A program made the translations under genes and the position numbers. This document shows positions 1 through 13,600 of a stretch of DNA of 64,000 nt, in pieces. Each line of letters begins with the position of its first letter. Position 1 is the stretch's first letter. The notes under the pieces are model-generated. The model saw nothing but the letters and a program-made list of their open reading frames with translations, ran no database searches and had not been told where the DNA came from. Origin of the DNA: Apostichopus japonicus (lineage: Eukaryota; Echinodermata; Holothuroidea; Aspidochirotida; Stichopodidae); contig NC_092571.1 in the NCBI RefSeq assembly GCF_037975245.1, forward strand, positions 28,190,564-28,254,563, in the 5' to 3' direction.

Positions 1-1656
1 TAACCTCCTATTCTTATGAGGCGAATAGCACATAATATCAATAGGATGGTCGGAGGGAGGTACCTTAGATTATGATGAAATTGTGTTGCGGGCGCTGAGC
101 GAGTGTATGGAGGGCCCGAATGCCCGACATTTTTTATTTATTCGCATTTTTATCCAGGGTTGCTTATTCAGCAAAAGCTGATTTCCAATAAGGCCCTGCT
201 TTTTACATTCAACGTTATACATAAAAAGTAAAACATAGCAATACAAAACAATTAAATGTACAGATACAAAACAATTAACGCTGTAAAGTGGAGACAACTA
301 CAAAAAAAATGGAAATAAAAGAATTATCAAACATTGGGCTTGCAAATAATAACTGGAAAGTTTTGGAAACCAACACTATGCTAGTTATTTCAACATGCGC
401 GTTGAAACTTTCGATACCCAAGAGCTGATATAATGTAATAGCTGAACAAAGCCCAGGAAGCAATATAAAAAAAAAATATTGTAAAAAACAGCAAATAAGA
501 TTCATAATGCAAAAGTTATCATTGTAATCACTCTCTGGTGAAAGGATTAGTGTGCCTACGACATGAAATTGAAACACAGTAGAAGACTTTCAGTTTATCT
601 CAAATAGTTTTCCATCCAGTTCACATGCATCATGGACTCGCAATAACATAACGAATATAATTTTGCCCTTCAGCTATGTATTTGCCAGGCATAAAGCTGA
701 CACATCAACCTTTTGTTTAACTGCCTTTATATAAGCAGATACAAGAAAACGGACTGAGAAAGATTGTATTTTAACAGAGTCGGTGTTGTTTCACAAGGGC
801 GTAGGAACCGGGGGGGCTGCGGGCGCCAGCCCCCCTGCACCCCCCTGTGAAAGATATGGAGGGGCGGAAGTATCATTCCGCCCCCCTCCCCCCCGCTTCG
901 CTTTTCTGTCATCCTAAATCTGTGTTATTATTTATATATTACATAGAAACATAGTTACAAGATAGTTGAGAAGTTGACATGTACAGAGATGAGTTTTAAA
1001 TGCAAGTCTTCCACTCAACACAGTACACGTTAAGAAGTCAATATCATTTCAGCTATACACTCTATACTGTCTTGATTGCTCATTGATGTGCATATAATCC
1101 CTTATGTCCTGTGAAACTGGTTTAATTAAATTAGTTCGCATAAGCGATCTTGTGGTCATTCTTATCTTGCTCATCTTACAAAACCTGCTCAACCATGTGT
1201 GGTATAGCCAGATAAGCAGCCACTTTGCAACAATTCAAGTGGAAAATTTTGCACCTTCGGTGTAAGGGGACTGTTTCCCTAATGATCAGATTGTATCAAA
1301 TACTATTTATCTGAACATTTACAGTATAACCTCCATCTAGCCTTTTCTAATTGAAGGAGAACAATGTGGTAGTGAGTTGTTTCTACTAGTCAACAAAATA
1401 TTCATGATCGGAAAGATTCATGAGCGAGCCAACAACACAAATTAAATGTAACTATTTAATTTCGAACCAACAACCATTAACACAGTGTATAGAAGATGTT
1501 TGGAGTGACCATGGTATAAAATTAAAACTGATGCACATACATGCAGTACTTGTACAATGCTGAACTCTGAACAACAAGTAATAACGAGGTGGGTGCCTCT
1601 AATTTTGTCATCAGTGTTTCATCCCTCTAACTTATGATTTGTTTGTTCTTTATCAG
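1..1656. other. Non-coding DNA upstream of the first resolved GMPS exon
   Basis: No convincing exon was found. The expected GMPS first-exon peptide ending in a GAQYGK-like sequence is not visible here, so the stretch is probably GMPS intron 1. The only clear structure is a GC-rich patch at about 787-905 whose head resembles the ends of the transposon-derived repeats near 55317 and 36017. Confidence 0.5.
787..905. repeat. GC-rich transposon-end fragment
   Basis: The segment opens with GGGCGTAGGAACCGGGGGG and is followed by long G and C runs. The same style of head (GCGGAACCGGGGGG) occurs at 55317. Neither a matching opposite end nor a target duplication was found, so this is a probable fragment of a hAT-type non-autonomous element. 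Confidence 0.35.
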
Positions 1657-4600
1657 GTTATTGACAGGAAGGTCAGAGAACTTTGTGTTGAATCTGAAAT
1701 AATGCCCCTGGATACTCCTGGCTATCTACTGAAAGAAATGGGATTCAAGTGAGTACAATACGTCAGTGGCTGGGTTTATAGTAGAGCAGGGATGTGCCCA
1801 CGCTGGGTGGCCCCGCCCAGCACTAAAAAGTACCGCCCAGCACTGTCTTAAAAATCGTGAATCCCGCCCAGCACTATTTTCATCTAAAATCCCAACATTC
1901 CTAACCATATATTCAACATCAATTGAAAAGAAATAAAAAAATGTAAATTGTTAGCAAAACTAGTACTTGTGTATGTTCTTAAAAAGCTACACAAGTGTCA
2001 GCATTTGGCATCTGAGCACCTTCAAAAATCGAAAAATTTCTCAAAGGGGAGGGGGTGTCCCCATCCCCCTTAGAGTTAGACCCCTCAGTTCAGTACAGTT
2101 TGTTAAGCCTCATTTCAGCTTACAAATACTTGATGGAGGTACTATGACATGAACGCTGTTTCACATTTTCCGAGGGAGGTTAAATAGACTATTTAAAAAG
2201 TGTCTAGCTGTCTGTACATCTTCATATTTGATGCTGTCTATGAGTTTGTTGTTTAATAACCTTTAAAACTATCGTTCCATTTTCCAGAGGGGTGATTATT
2301 TCTGGAGGCCCCTCCAGTGTCAATGACGGTGATGCACCGACCTACGACCCAGCCATATTTCATCTAGGCATTCCCCTTCTCGGAATATGCTACGGTCTTC
2401 AGGTGAGAGACGCTGATAAAATGCCTGCTAGAATTTCCTGAGCATATTTTAAACTTACAACAAAGTCAATAGTTTTAAGAAGTAATTAAAATTACTTTTT
2501 ACCAAAAAATAAAACATTTCCATTTTTTTGGTTCCTTGCTAAAAGCAAAGGAACCTATGTATTCAGGTTGGCGTGTGTGTGTGTGTGTATGTGTGTGTGT
2601 GTGCGTGCGTGAACGGCGCCTATCGGGGATAATCGTTAGGATACACACCCGTCAACTGGGGATACTCCGCGAAACGGGGATATCCCCGATTTTAGATTCA
2701 TCAAAATACAGTCAAATGGGGTGTCAATAACATGCTCAGAGGTTGTTAGTGAGTTCTGAGCATGTTCCCCACTATCCAGGTTTTAAACGCAAAAAGGTGT
2801 AAAAAGTGTGTAAGGCTCGCATGGATTTTTTTCCATACACCGGTGTAAGCCTGTTTCACAACATCCGAATGGCGCGCCCCATTTCCCGCGCTCTCCGTAG
2901 AACGTGTGTATACCGAGTACGACGAAACACATAAAGATATCGATCAACCAAATGCAAGTGAGTTTTCGTTCAAATTTAAAAGAAGGAGACGACTTTATTG
3001 TTAGAAATCAGCCGACTGGCATATCAAAAGGAGTAGACAAAAGTAGCAAACTAACAACTTAAATAAAGATAGAGTCGCTGCAGCAATTTAGCATGGACGA
3101 TAACGTTAAGCTATAGTATGGGCCTAGGCCTAGCTTTAATTTTAACGGTGTGGTACATCATAGAGTGCCTTCTTAAGTTAGGCTACAATAAGACCTAGAA
3201 TGTAGAAATTTGAAAACTTTATTTACACAAGTCATGGTTATTGTTAATGTTAGGTGTTATAATTGGTCAGTGTTTCACATTACATGTATCACTGGCGTAT
3301 CAACGGTGTTTTTATTTACTGCCAGTGCTATGGAATTGTGGACAACCAACGTTACCATCACCTCCACACATTGACGATTGTGTTACTGGGTACACGTTGT
3401 CAGTCCGACACGTTTTCAGTCCGAAAATATAATACATGTTTTCAGTCCGAAAAAACGAGTTTTCAGTCCGACAAGTTTTCAGTCCGAAAATAAAATACAC
3501 GTTCTGAGTCCGAAAAAAACGAGTTTTCAGTCCGACACGTTTTCAGTCCGAAAATGAAATACACGTTTTCAGTCCGAAAATGAGAAACACGTTTTCAGTT
3601 AGGGAATGAAAGCAGTTTTAATGCCATAATATTACCAATAAATGAACTGATAGTAAAAAAATCGATTGAATCTTTTGTATTAAGTCTCACATCACCGGCC
3701 TCAACAAAGACTTGGGACCCCTTAACAACTATCAGTTCTACAAACATATATAATCCGTTCTTCGCTCCTTAATCAGCTTCCTGTATAGTCATGGTTTGTT
3801 TGGTTCTAATTCCATCAATGCAATTTACACTTTAAACCTAGCGTCATACTTTCATTGTGTTTCATTTTGTACTTTTCATTCAACTACCAATATTGCTGAC
3901 GAAGGTCCCAGGGGACCGAAAATTCCAATATATTTTTTAAAACTTAACTCCTTATTTGTCAATTATGAGTAAATACGAAAGATTCAATCGATATCTTTAC
4001 TATCAGTTCGGGATTTCACTTTTTATTTGTGATATTATGGCATTAAAACTGCTTTCACTCCCCAACTGAAAACATTTTCGGACTGAAAACGTGTATTTTA
4101 TTTTCGGACTGAAAACGTGTATTTTATTTTCGGACTGAAAACTTGTCGGACTGAAAACTTGTCGGACTGAGGGGTGTACCCCGTGTTACTAGGCCTACTA
4201 GTACTACATGGCTTATGATAACCTATACACTAACTATTACGTGATATGTAACGCATTGCGTTTGTGCAGGTGTACATGAAGCCTAACGTTTGGGTCCAAT
4301 CCTCAGCATATGCTTAATTAACACTTAAGATTTTTGTAGGACAATTAATGGAAATTATGGAGCATTAATTAGTCCTTGAAGAGCCTTACACTCCACCTCT
4401 AGTCATAGCCCTTGTCCTGCTAATCCAGATTTTCCAAGAACACATTCAAAATAGCCTACACTGTAAATGTGCAAATACACAGAAGACAGCACTTTTCTAC
4501 CAATAAATGATGAGTAGGGGCTAGCCTTATTGACATATGATTTCTGTAAAATAAAAAGGTGTTGTATTTTGACTTAAGAAAAAATGATTGTAACACTCAG

Positions 4601-7600
4601 TATGTACTCCATGTTTGCACAAACTTGTTGAACAAGAATATAAACATCAGCGCAAAGAATTAGAGAGTAATTTTTTCTGGAATTTGTTACAGTAATTCAT
4701 ATGGTTATTAAGACAGAGCAATTTGCCCCTACTCGTCATTTAATGGTAGTCCTAGTATTGTAACCTAGTATTGTAATTAATTTAAATACAGTCTCTTTCT
4801 CAACATAATCTAAACATATTCCTTTTGATGACAGACACAATAATGAGGCCAAAAAGAGATGATTGAACCAGTGAGGAAGTGGCCAAAAAATTCATCAATC
4901 TGAAGAAAGATTGTAGGTAAGTTGAAATTCTACAATACTTTTCAATGTGAGCAGTACATGGCTTAAGATATAGGTGTAGTAAGGAAAAAGGAGAGAGAGA
5001 TTCTGCCTTTGCGAATAAAAGTAAGTGCATGCCATTTTGGTCCTGCAAATCATGCCATGTGACCCCTATCTTTTGAAGTAAGAGGTGAAGACCTTTGGCT
5101 GGAGGGTTGGCCCATCACCAGTAACCAAACACTGATTTTATTTACTGCAGGTAAAGGAGTCGTAACAGATGTCTTCTTTGAAAAGGGGGAATTTCTCTTA
5201 CAAGTTCAGTGGAAAGTTTCTTATGGCTACAGAAGAAGATCAGCTTGAAAATGAAAATTCATCTGGGTTCAGATTCTTAATCAGATTCAAGGGCATGGAA
5301 TATTGGTAAGTAATTGTACATTTAGTTGTCATGTAACTATCACTTTTGCTCTCAAGATTCCAGTCTGTTCATCAAAAACCCTTACTCTAAAAAGAGGTGA
5401 ACATTGCAATCCATTTCAGGTCCAGCTTTCAAACAATGCCTCTTTCATCAGTTTGATGTGGGAATTCACACAGGGAGAAGTTGAAATGTTTAGTTATGGC
5501 ACAGGTATTCATTTATGAACCTTAGTTGTCACAGGTAATTGAAGTAAAATGCCCTCCCGTTGACATAATGTAATCAAGCCTGTATTTGTAGCTCCTCTCT
5601 TTTCATTTATCCAGTTAAACAATGTGTAATGTATGTGACACTGTTTGGTTTCCTTGGAGTTTCCTGGAGATATGCAACTGGACAAAGTTGCTCGGGAAAG
5701 CTGAGGCCAAGGGCACAGTTAAGACATTCTGTCCTAAGTTTTAAACCTAGAAATTTGTGAGAGTATTTTTAAAACTCTGGTAAAGGCTTCACTAACTTAG
5801 AAATACATGTCAGCTGGAATTGGAGGGAGTGTATTTAGTGGGGATATACACTGTTTAAAACCACTAGACAGGAGATGTCTACTTTAACATCAAATATAAC
5901 ATCAAATATATGAATTACGACTTATTAATGTTAAGAATGGCTACTGTTTGGTGAATTGAAATACATGTCAGTTGGTAATTGGATAGTAAAGTGGGGATAC
6001 ACACTGTTGTAAAACCAATAGACTGGGGATATCTACAATAACATCCAATATGATTTGGAAAGAAATGACAGTTGGCATGAACACACTAAAGGCTGTGTAT
6101 TGGCTGAAGTGATAGAATTAGTCTTAGCAGACTGTGTAGCGCAATTAGTGTGCCAATTTTTAAATTCAAATAAAATGGCCAACTTGTTTCCCACTTATCA
6201 ATCAATCATTTGCCAAGTTCTGATCAAAGAAGTCTTTGCCTCAATCTAGTAGTTGAAGAGTAACCTGTCTCCACCCCAATTCAATCTTTGGAGCCTGGTA
6301 GTCATTCTAACTGCATTCACCAGTGGCTGTGATGCGATATCTTTCACACAGGTTGAGAGGTATGCAGGTCCTTAGTTCAACCACTGAGGTGTCCTCTAAC
6401 CTTTCTCAATGTTAGCCATCAAAAGTCTTGATCCTTGATCATACTTCATTATGATTTTCTTTTCTTATGAACAGGAGGTGCACCAGAAGGGGACTATGAA
6501 CAAAAGGTTTCTGATCAAGATGACTCTATTTATTATCCTGTTGATGGCAGAGATATCAAGAAAGGATTCTCTCTGAATAATGATCAACAAACAGGTATAG
6601 AAATTCACTTGGTTCAATATCTTTTGAGTTCTGGTTTAAAGCTTAAAAGAAAAGAGTAAGCTTAAATTACCCAAAAAATTGAATGCTTCTTCTTACTTTG
6701 TGGTCCAGATTATGTCAGTTCAGTCACTTCATAACTTTCTAGATTACCAGTTGGCATTAGATCTATAAAGTGGAGCTTTGAAGAGCAAATTGGAACAGTA
6801 TGCCTATAGTAGTTGGGAGGATAACCAACCTTCATTGCTTTGATTTACATCAGTACTCCTTAGTAGTCATGCTGTTTAAAGCACAATACTTAACAAGCTC
6901 TGATGTTTGATTTTAAAATGTAAAAGTGCTCATATTGCTTTTAGATATTGTTTCTCATTGTTACTGTTGGAAATTTAAGTTTTGTTTACATGAAAACTAT
7001 CTGTGTGCGCAGTATAGTTATTATCTCAGTACATAACATGGAAGGAGATATTGTCACAGTAGCCAGCCCACTTGAAGTGCAGCTTTAAAAATTGTCTGTC
7101 TTGATCTGTACCATCTCTTTCAATTTTTTTAGAGCCAATTCCCAAAGTCATCAGAAGAAAACAATGGACCACCCATGAGCGAGCAGCAGTCCATCGGCAC
7201 TTAGGACAATACTTTGCATGAAAGTTGCATGGAAAGTTATCAATAGTATACTGCATGAGTCTGGAACCCTACCTTCCTAACCGACGATTATATATTAAAG
7301 ATTAAATCAGAAACAAAATATATTCTATTGCAAGAAAGGGACAGGAAAGCTTTGTACAAATGTAAGGAGTTCATATGCGGATCTATCCATTTCAGACTGC
7401 AACCTGTAAGAAGTTATTAGCAGGGTCCAGGGAATTTGACTGCATTTAAGAAGTGAGTTTTGGACACAAGGTCACTAAAATACGCTTAAAAGGGGTATTC
7501 ATCATTTTGAAGTCATTGTTACTGAAGGATTAATTACCTCTTGAAACTTTACGCACTGGCCACTCCCATGTATGGTTAGTCACTGAATTTCACTGGTAGT

Positions 7601-10600
7601 TGAATCAACCTGAGGCTCCTTTGTTTGTCACTTATGTCACACTTTCAAGTGGTTTTGTTTTTGTTATACATAACTTCATGCATTGGTCTTTTGGGTTTAC
7701 TGAAAGTTGCTGTTTTGTCATATGCTCATTTTGTGGTATAAGTAAAATAAAGTGGGTCAAACTCAGAAAATAATCTTGTCCTTGTGCATGTCTTGACTCA
7801 ATGTGGAAGCAATAATATGTGAGGTAATGTTTAGATGATCTCTTGCAAAGCCAGAGTATTATGCTATATTGTTCAATTTGTTAATGAAAATTCATTTATA
7901 TTAGATTTATCTCTTGGGTAATTTACAGATGATATAATAAAAGACTCCTATGCTTTGCAACATACACTGGTAAACGAATACTTGAGTTTTGTGGAATTGT
8001 ACATTCTCATCCAATCAGAGGAAAATAATCAGCCATTTTTTCTAATCATCTAGGTCAGTTGACAGCATCTTGTTTCAAAACAACTCATAAGACCCCAACC
8101 CATCTATCCCACTTGAATACTACAGGATGGCAGTGTGAGCCCCCATGTAAAACAAAAAGTCAATGTGGGATATGTCATATTGTTCCTCGCAGTTACATTG
8201 GGGATATATATGTTTAACCCCAGTCCCATGTCAAACACAAAAAATTGTGATATCCCCACTTTGCACGTAAAGGTTCAAACCAAGAAAACAAAGCTTCTCT
8301 TCCTTCTCAGTATGATGACATGCAATACCAGCCTGTATTCGTCATAAAATGTGAAAAACATCATTCAAAAGTTGCTCAGAACAGAAGTCCCCAGTTTGCA
8401 TTAATACAACTTGCTTCCCCAATAGGCGCCGTAAACGCGTATGTGTGTGTGTGTGTGTGTGACGCTTTAGCTTGTATGCACGATAACTCCACAAGGGATT
8501 GACTGATCATGATCAAACTTGGTGGGTGGGTGGCCCATAGTGAGTAGATGAACCCTATTGTTTTTGGTGCCCACAAAGGTCACCAAAGGTCAGTTATGGT
8601 CCAAAAACCCAAAATACTAAAACTGCAATAACTCCCAGTGCCAATGTGCGACATAGTTGATATTTTGGGACAAGTTGTGAACTGGTTAGGGGAACATTTT
8701 GAAACTTAACGGTCATGTGATCTGAGGTCACCAAAGGTCAATTAATGTTAAAAAACTAGTATTTTTGCGATAACTTGAGAACGAATTGTCCGTTAAGGTT
8801 GGGAGTTGCTTCAGTGTAATCCAAATGTCGACCCACATCTGGGTGACCCTTGACCTCAATTTGACCTCTGGTGACCTTTTCATGTTTTGGGGATTTTTAC
8901 AGTTTCGATGCTATTTTCAGATGTCAAAGGTACCTTCCGATCATTAATATCGATAGGTTGACCCCCGTGTGACCTTTGTGTGCGAACTTATATGGGGTCA
9001 AAGTATTCGGTCGGAGTTAGGATAGCTGTACAGACTTGTCGTGTTGATTTTGGAATCAGCAGATCAAACTACATTTGAAACCAAGGTCAAAAGGTCAAAG
9101 GTCACATTAGAAAAAATGTGCTTATTTTGGGAGAAAACGGGCGAAAAAGAAAATGTTTGGTTTTGATGCTAGATTTGGATATCAAAGGTACCTTCCGATC
9201 AAAAATGTCAATGGGTTGACACCCGGGTGACCTTTCTGTGTAAAGTTTTACAAGGTCAAAGTTAATTTTCAGACATTTAATGCAATAACTCCCAGTGCCA
9301 AGGTGTAACAAGGTTGATATTTTGGGACAAGTTGCAAATGGTATAGAGGAATATTTTCAAACTTAACGGTCATGTGATCCGAGGTCATCAAAGGTCAATT
9401 AATGTTAAAAAACTAGTATTTTGGTTGAGAAAATGGGCAAAGAAAAAAATGTTTGAATTTTTACAGTTTTGATGCTATATTCACGTCTCACCAATCAAAA
9501 ATGTCAATAGGTGACCCCAGGTGACCTTTGTGTGTGAAGTTATATGAGGTCAAAGTAAATTTTCAGACATTTAGTGCAATAATTCCCAGTTCCAAGGTGT
9601 GACACCGTTGATATTTTGGGACAAATTGCAAATGGTATAGGGGAATATTTTCAAACATAACGGTCATGTGATCCGAGGTCACCAAAGGTCAATTAATGAT
9701 AAAAAACTAGTATTTTTGCGATAACTTGAGAACGAATTGTCCGTTAGGGTTGGGAGTTGCTTCAGTGTAATCCAATTGTCGACCCGCATCTGGGTGACCC
9801 TTGACCTCAATTTGACCTCTGGTGACCTTTTCATGTTTTGGGGATTTTTACAGTTTCTATACTATTTTCAGATGTCAAAGGTACCTTCTGATCATAAATG
9901 TCAATGGGTTGACCCCCTTGTGACCTTCGTGTGCGGAGTTATACGAGGTCAAAGTTAATTTTCAGACATTTAATGCAATAACTCTCAGTTCCAAGATGTG
10001 ACACGGTTGATATTTTGGGACAAGTTGCAAATGGTATAGGGGAATATTTTCAAACTTAACGGTCATGTGATCCGAGGTCACCAAAGGTCAATTAATGATA
10101 AAAAACTAGTATTTTTGCGATAACTTGAGAACGAATTGTCCGTTAGGGTTGGGAGTTGCTTCAGTGTAATCCAATTGTCGACCCGCATCTGGGTGACCCT
10201 TGACCTCAATTTGACCTCTGGTGACCTTTTCATGTTTTGGGGATTTTTACAGTTTCGATGCTATTTTCAGATGTCAAAGGTACCTTCTGATCATAAATGT
10301 CAATGGGTTGACCCCCGTGTGACCTTCGTGTGCGGAGTTATACGAGGTCAAAGTTAATTTTCAGACATTTAATGCAATAACTCTCAGTTCCAAGATGTGA
10401 CACGGTTGATATTTTGGGACAAGTTGCAAATGGTATAGGGGAATATTTTCAAACTTAATGGTCATGTGATCCGAGGTCACCAAAGGTCAATTAATGATAA
10501 AAAAAAACTAGTATTTTTGTGATAACTTGAGAACGAACTGTCCGTTAAGGTTGGGAGTTGCTTCAATGTAATCCAATTGTCGACCCGCATCTGGGTGACC

Positions 10601-13600
10601 CTTGACCTCAATTTGACCTCTGGTGACCTTTTCGTGTTTTGGGGATTTTTACAGTTTCGATGCTATTTTCAGATGTCAAAGGTACCTTCTGATCATAAAT
10701 GTCTATAGGTTGACCCCCGTGTGACCTTCGTGTGCGAAGTTATACGAGGTCAAAGTATATAATAATAATATATATTAATTAATTTATTAATATAATAATA
10801 TTAATGAGGTCACGGGTCAAACGTGAAAAACTCCCAAGTTGCAATAACTTGGCTACTATTTATTGGAATTTCATCAAACTTGGTATGATGATATTGGTAG
10901 ATAGTCTCCACACACTGATGTGTGTTGCAATTGATATCATGCATGTTTATAAGGGGGGGGGTTATGAAAAGTTTGTATGCACAATAACTCAACAAGGGAA
11001 TGACCAATCATTACCATACTTGGTGAGTGGGTGGCCCATAGTAAGTAGATTAACCCTGTTGATTTTGGTGCTCATATCATGAATATTAATGAGGTCATGG
11101 GGTCAAACGTGAAATACTCCAAATTGCAATTACTTGGCTATGGTAGATAGTCTTCGCACACTGATGTGTGTTGCAATTGATATCAGGGCTTAGCATTACT
11201 TTGGCAACCAAAGTCTGTGTGCATGAATTGCTGTTGTTGTCATAGGGCTTTCTTAGAAATTTCCCTATGAATGGAACTAATAAACAGCAGCAAGGAACCA
11301 TGAAATGTTTTCATTCTGGTTCTGGCAGGGTTTAACCCTCCAAATTATTCCCAGACATCAAGAAGTGTTAAATGTAGGCAATTAAATAACTTTGTGTGGG
11401 AAATTCTGTGAGATTAAAACCAGCAGCTCACTGCCAGATTGAATGCAAATCAATTGGACTGTTGTCACATGGAGAAAGGTGGAAAGTTGCGCAATATGCT
11501 TGTGCTTTCAAAGACGTCAACTTATCAACATGTTGACAGTTTTAAGTCACTTCAGCTTCAGTTGTGGAAATTCAACATGTAGCATTTTCTTGACTGCCAT
11601 TTGGAATTGTGAGGCAATTTACAACTAAACTTGACCAATCCTAACAATTGTAACCAATCACAGGGGAGTAACTTTCCATGTGACCTGTTCGAAAACACTG
11701 GTGTTTAACAGAAGACCGCTCATCAGTCAAATTAGTTTTTGGTGGTTCATAGCAACATTATTGATGTTTCTACAGAATCTTAAGTATCCTTCAATATTTT
11801 ATGTATGGTTCTGTAAACCATTTTATATACACCTAGTTCTTTCTGTGGAAAACTGGAACCCTTATAAAAGTGTGCCCTGGGATCTTATAGACGTGCTGTT
11901 GAATCGTACGTACATTTGTAACACTGTGCCAGAATGCCATGACATGTTTTGGTATGTTTTGCAGATGATGAACAAAGAGTTTGGTGGTACTATACAAAAG
12001 AAGGACATCAGAGAAGATGGTCAGTTTACAGTCACCATAGACCCAAAGATAGCATTGTTTAGGTGAGTATTTGCCTTCATTCTCTTTTTGGCTTTTTCCC
12101 TAATATCTTCAAATTGGATCATAAATAAAAGGGTGAAGTCATAATATAACAAATGCTTCTTGAATAGAGACCTGTTTTGTAGCAGTCTTATTTCCCATTG
12201 TATTGTATATTAGTGTTTACACGGGTCCAAAAATCGGGAACCGGGTACCCGAGAGCCGTTACCCGTCGGGTATCCGGGTACCCGGGAAAAAAATTGTTTG
12301 CCCACGTGTTTCAAGATTTTCAAGAAATTAAATATTGGATGCTATTATAAATGAAGTATATTCTCTATTGACAATGTTTGCATGTTCAAAAACGTATGTG
12401 TAAGGTAAGGAATAAAACCTTCCTCAATAATTTCTATTTGCTTTTTTCTGTCATAAACTTGTTAATTACTTAATATAATTAACATAACTACTAATTAGAA
12501 GCAATGTTGTTAACATCGCACTGCTGCCGCTGCTTATGCAGGCTCTCCACGTCTATTGGATCACTCCATAAAAATATCCAAGTTAGCTCCTAAACTGTTT
12601 TTACTAATACTATCTATTATGCAGGTCCAGGGTTCGCATTAGCCGCGAGATTACGCGATTCGCGCAATTTGATCGCATTTGGAATAGGCCTACACGAATT
12701 GTAAAAAGCCACTTGCGATTATATTATTTTTTAGTTATCCCGTCTGTAATCCATAAACATGTCGTAAAATTCCTTGTCAGCCTTTCCTTCTATGAAATAA
12801 ACGAATGAATAAATAATCATTTCTTCCACATGGTAGCCTAACACCACACTAAGTCAATGCATGAGAAATCTAGCTAAGCCTAACCATCTGTTTATTCGCT
12901 GAAATTGTGACGCAGTTATAAGATATCCGTGGAACACATTCATTATTGCTGTTACGTTCGACCACGTGGTTGCCTAACACCACACTAAGTCAATGGGGTA
13001 ATCTAGCATAGCGATTTGTTTATTAGCTGAAATTGTGACGCAGTTATAAGATATCCATGGATTAGTTTCGTTATTGCTGTTATCTTCAACCACATGGTAG
13101 CCTAACACCACACTAAGTCAATGGGAAATCTGCCTAACCATCGGTTTGCATATTTTTTTTAAATCACACTGCGTAGGATTCGAGTTATAAATTAGGAACC
13201 GGGAAGTATCGCGTCAGGGGGGGGGATACCTTCGTTATTGCTGTAATCTTCGACCACATATGTTAGCCTAACACCACACTAAGTCAATGGGAAATCTGCC
13301 TAACCGTAGGTTTGCAAATTTTTTTTTTTTTTTTAAATCACACTTTGCGTAGGAATCGGGTAATAAATTAGGAACCGGGTAGTATTGCGTCGGGCGGGTA
13401 CCCGGGTACCCGGATAACCCGTGCAAACACTGTTGTATATGTTTGTTGATTTGGTTTGGAGGGAGGGGGTGGGTGGGTTGGTGGACACTGAATAAGGAAA
13501 GAACTGTAAGCATGGTCATTCCATGGCCAAATCGTTTGTAAAACAGTATTGTCCAATAATGACAACAGAGCTGTTTCTGTTATTGAAAACTTAAATCCAT

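Noticed and set aside
1783-2150. Complete transposon beginning CAGGGATGTGCCCACGCTGG
   Set aside because: It has the look of a hAT end, but no inverted partner or flanking duplication was found before the GMPS exon at 2288.
9737-10357. Two identical 73-residue frames
   Set aside because: They lie one tandem unit (399 bp) apart inside the repeat field and have no start context or homology.
10804-11082. 92-residue frame
   Set aside because: It lies in the dispersed repeat next to the tandem array and shows no protein-like conservation.
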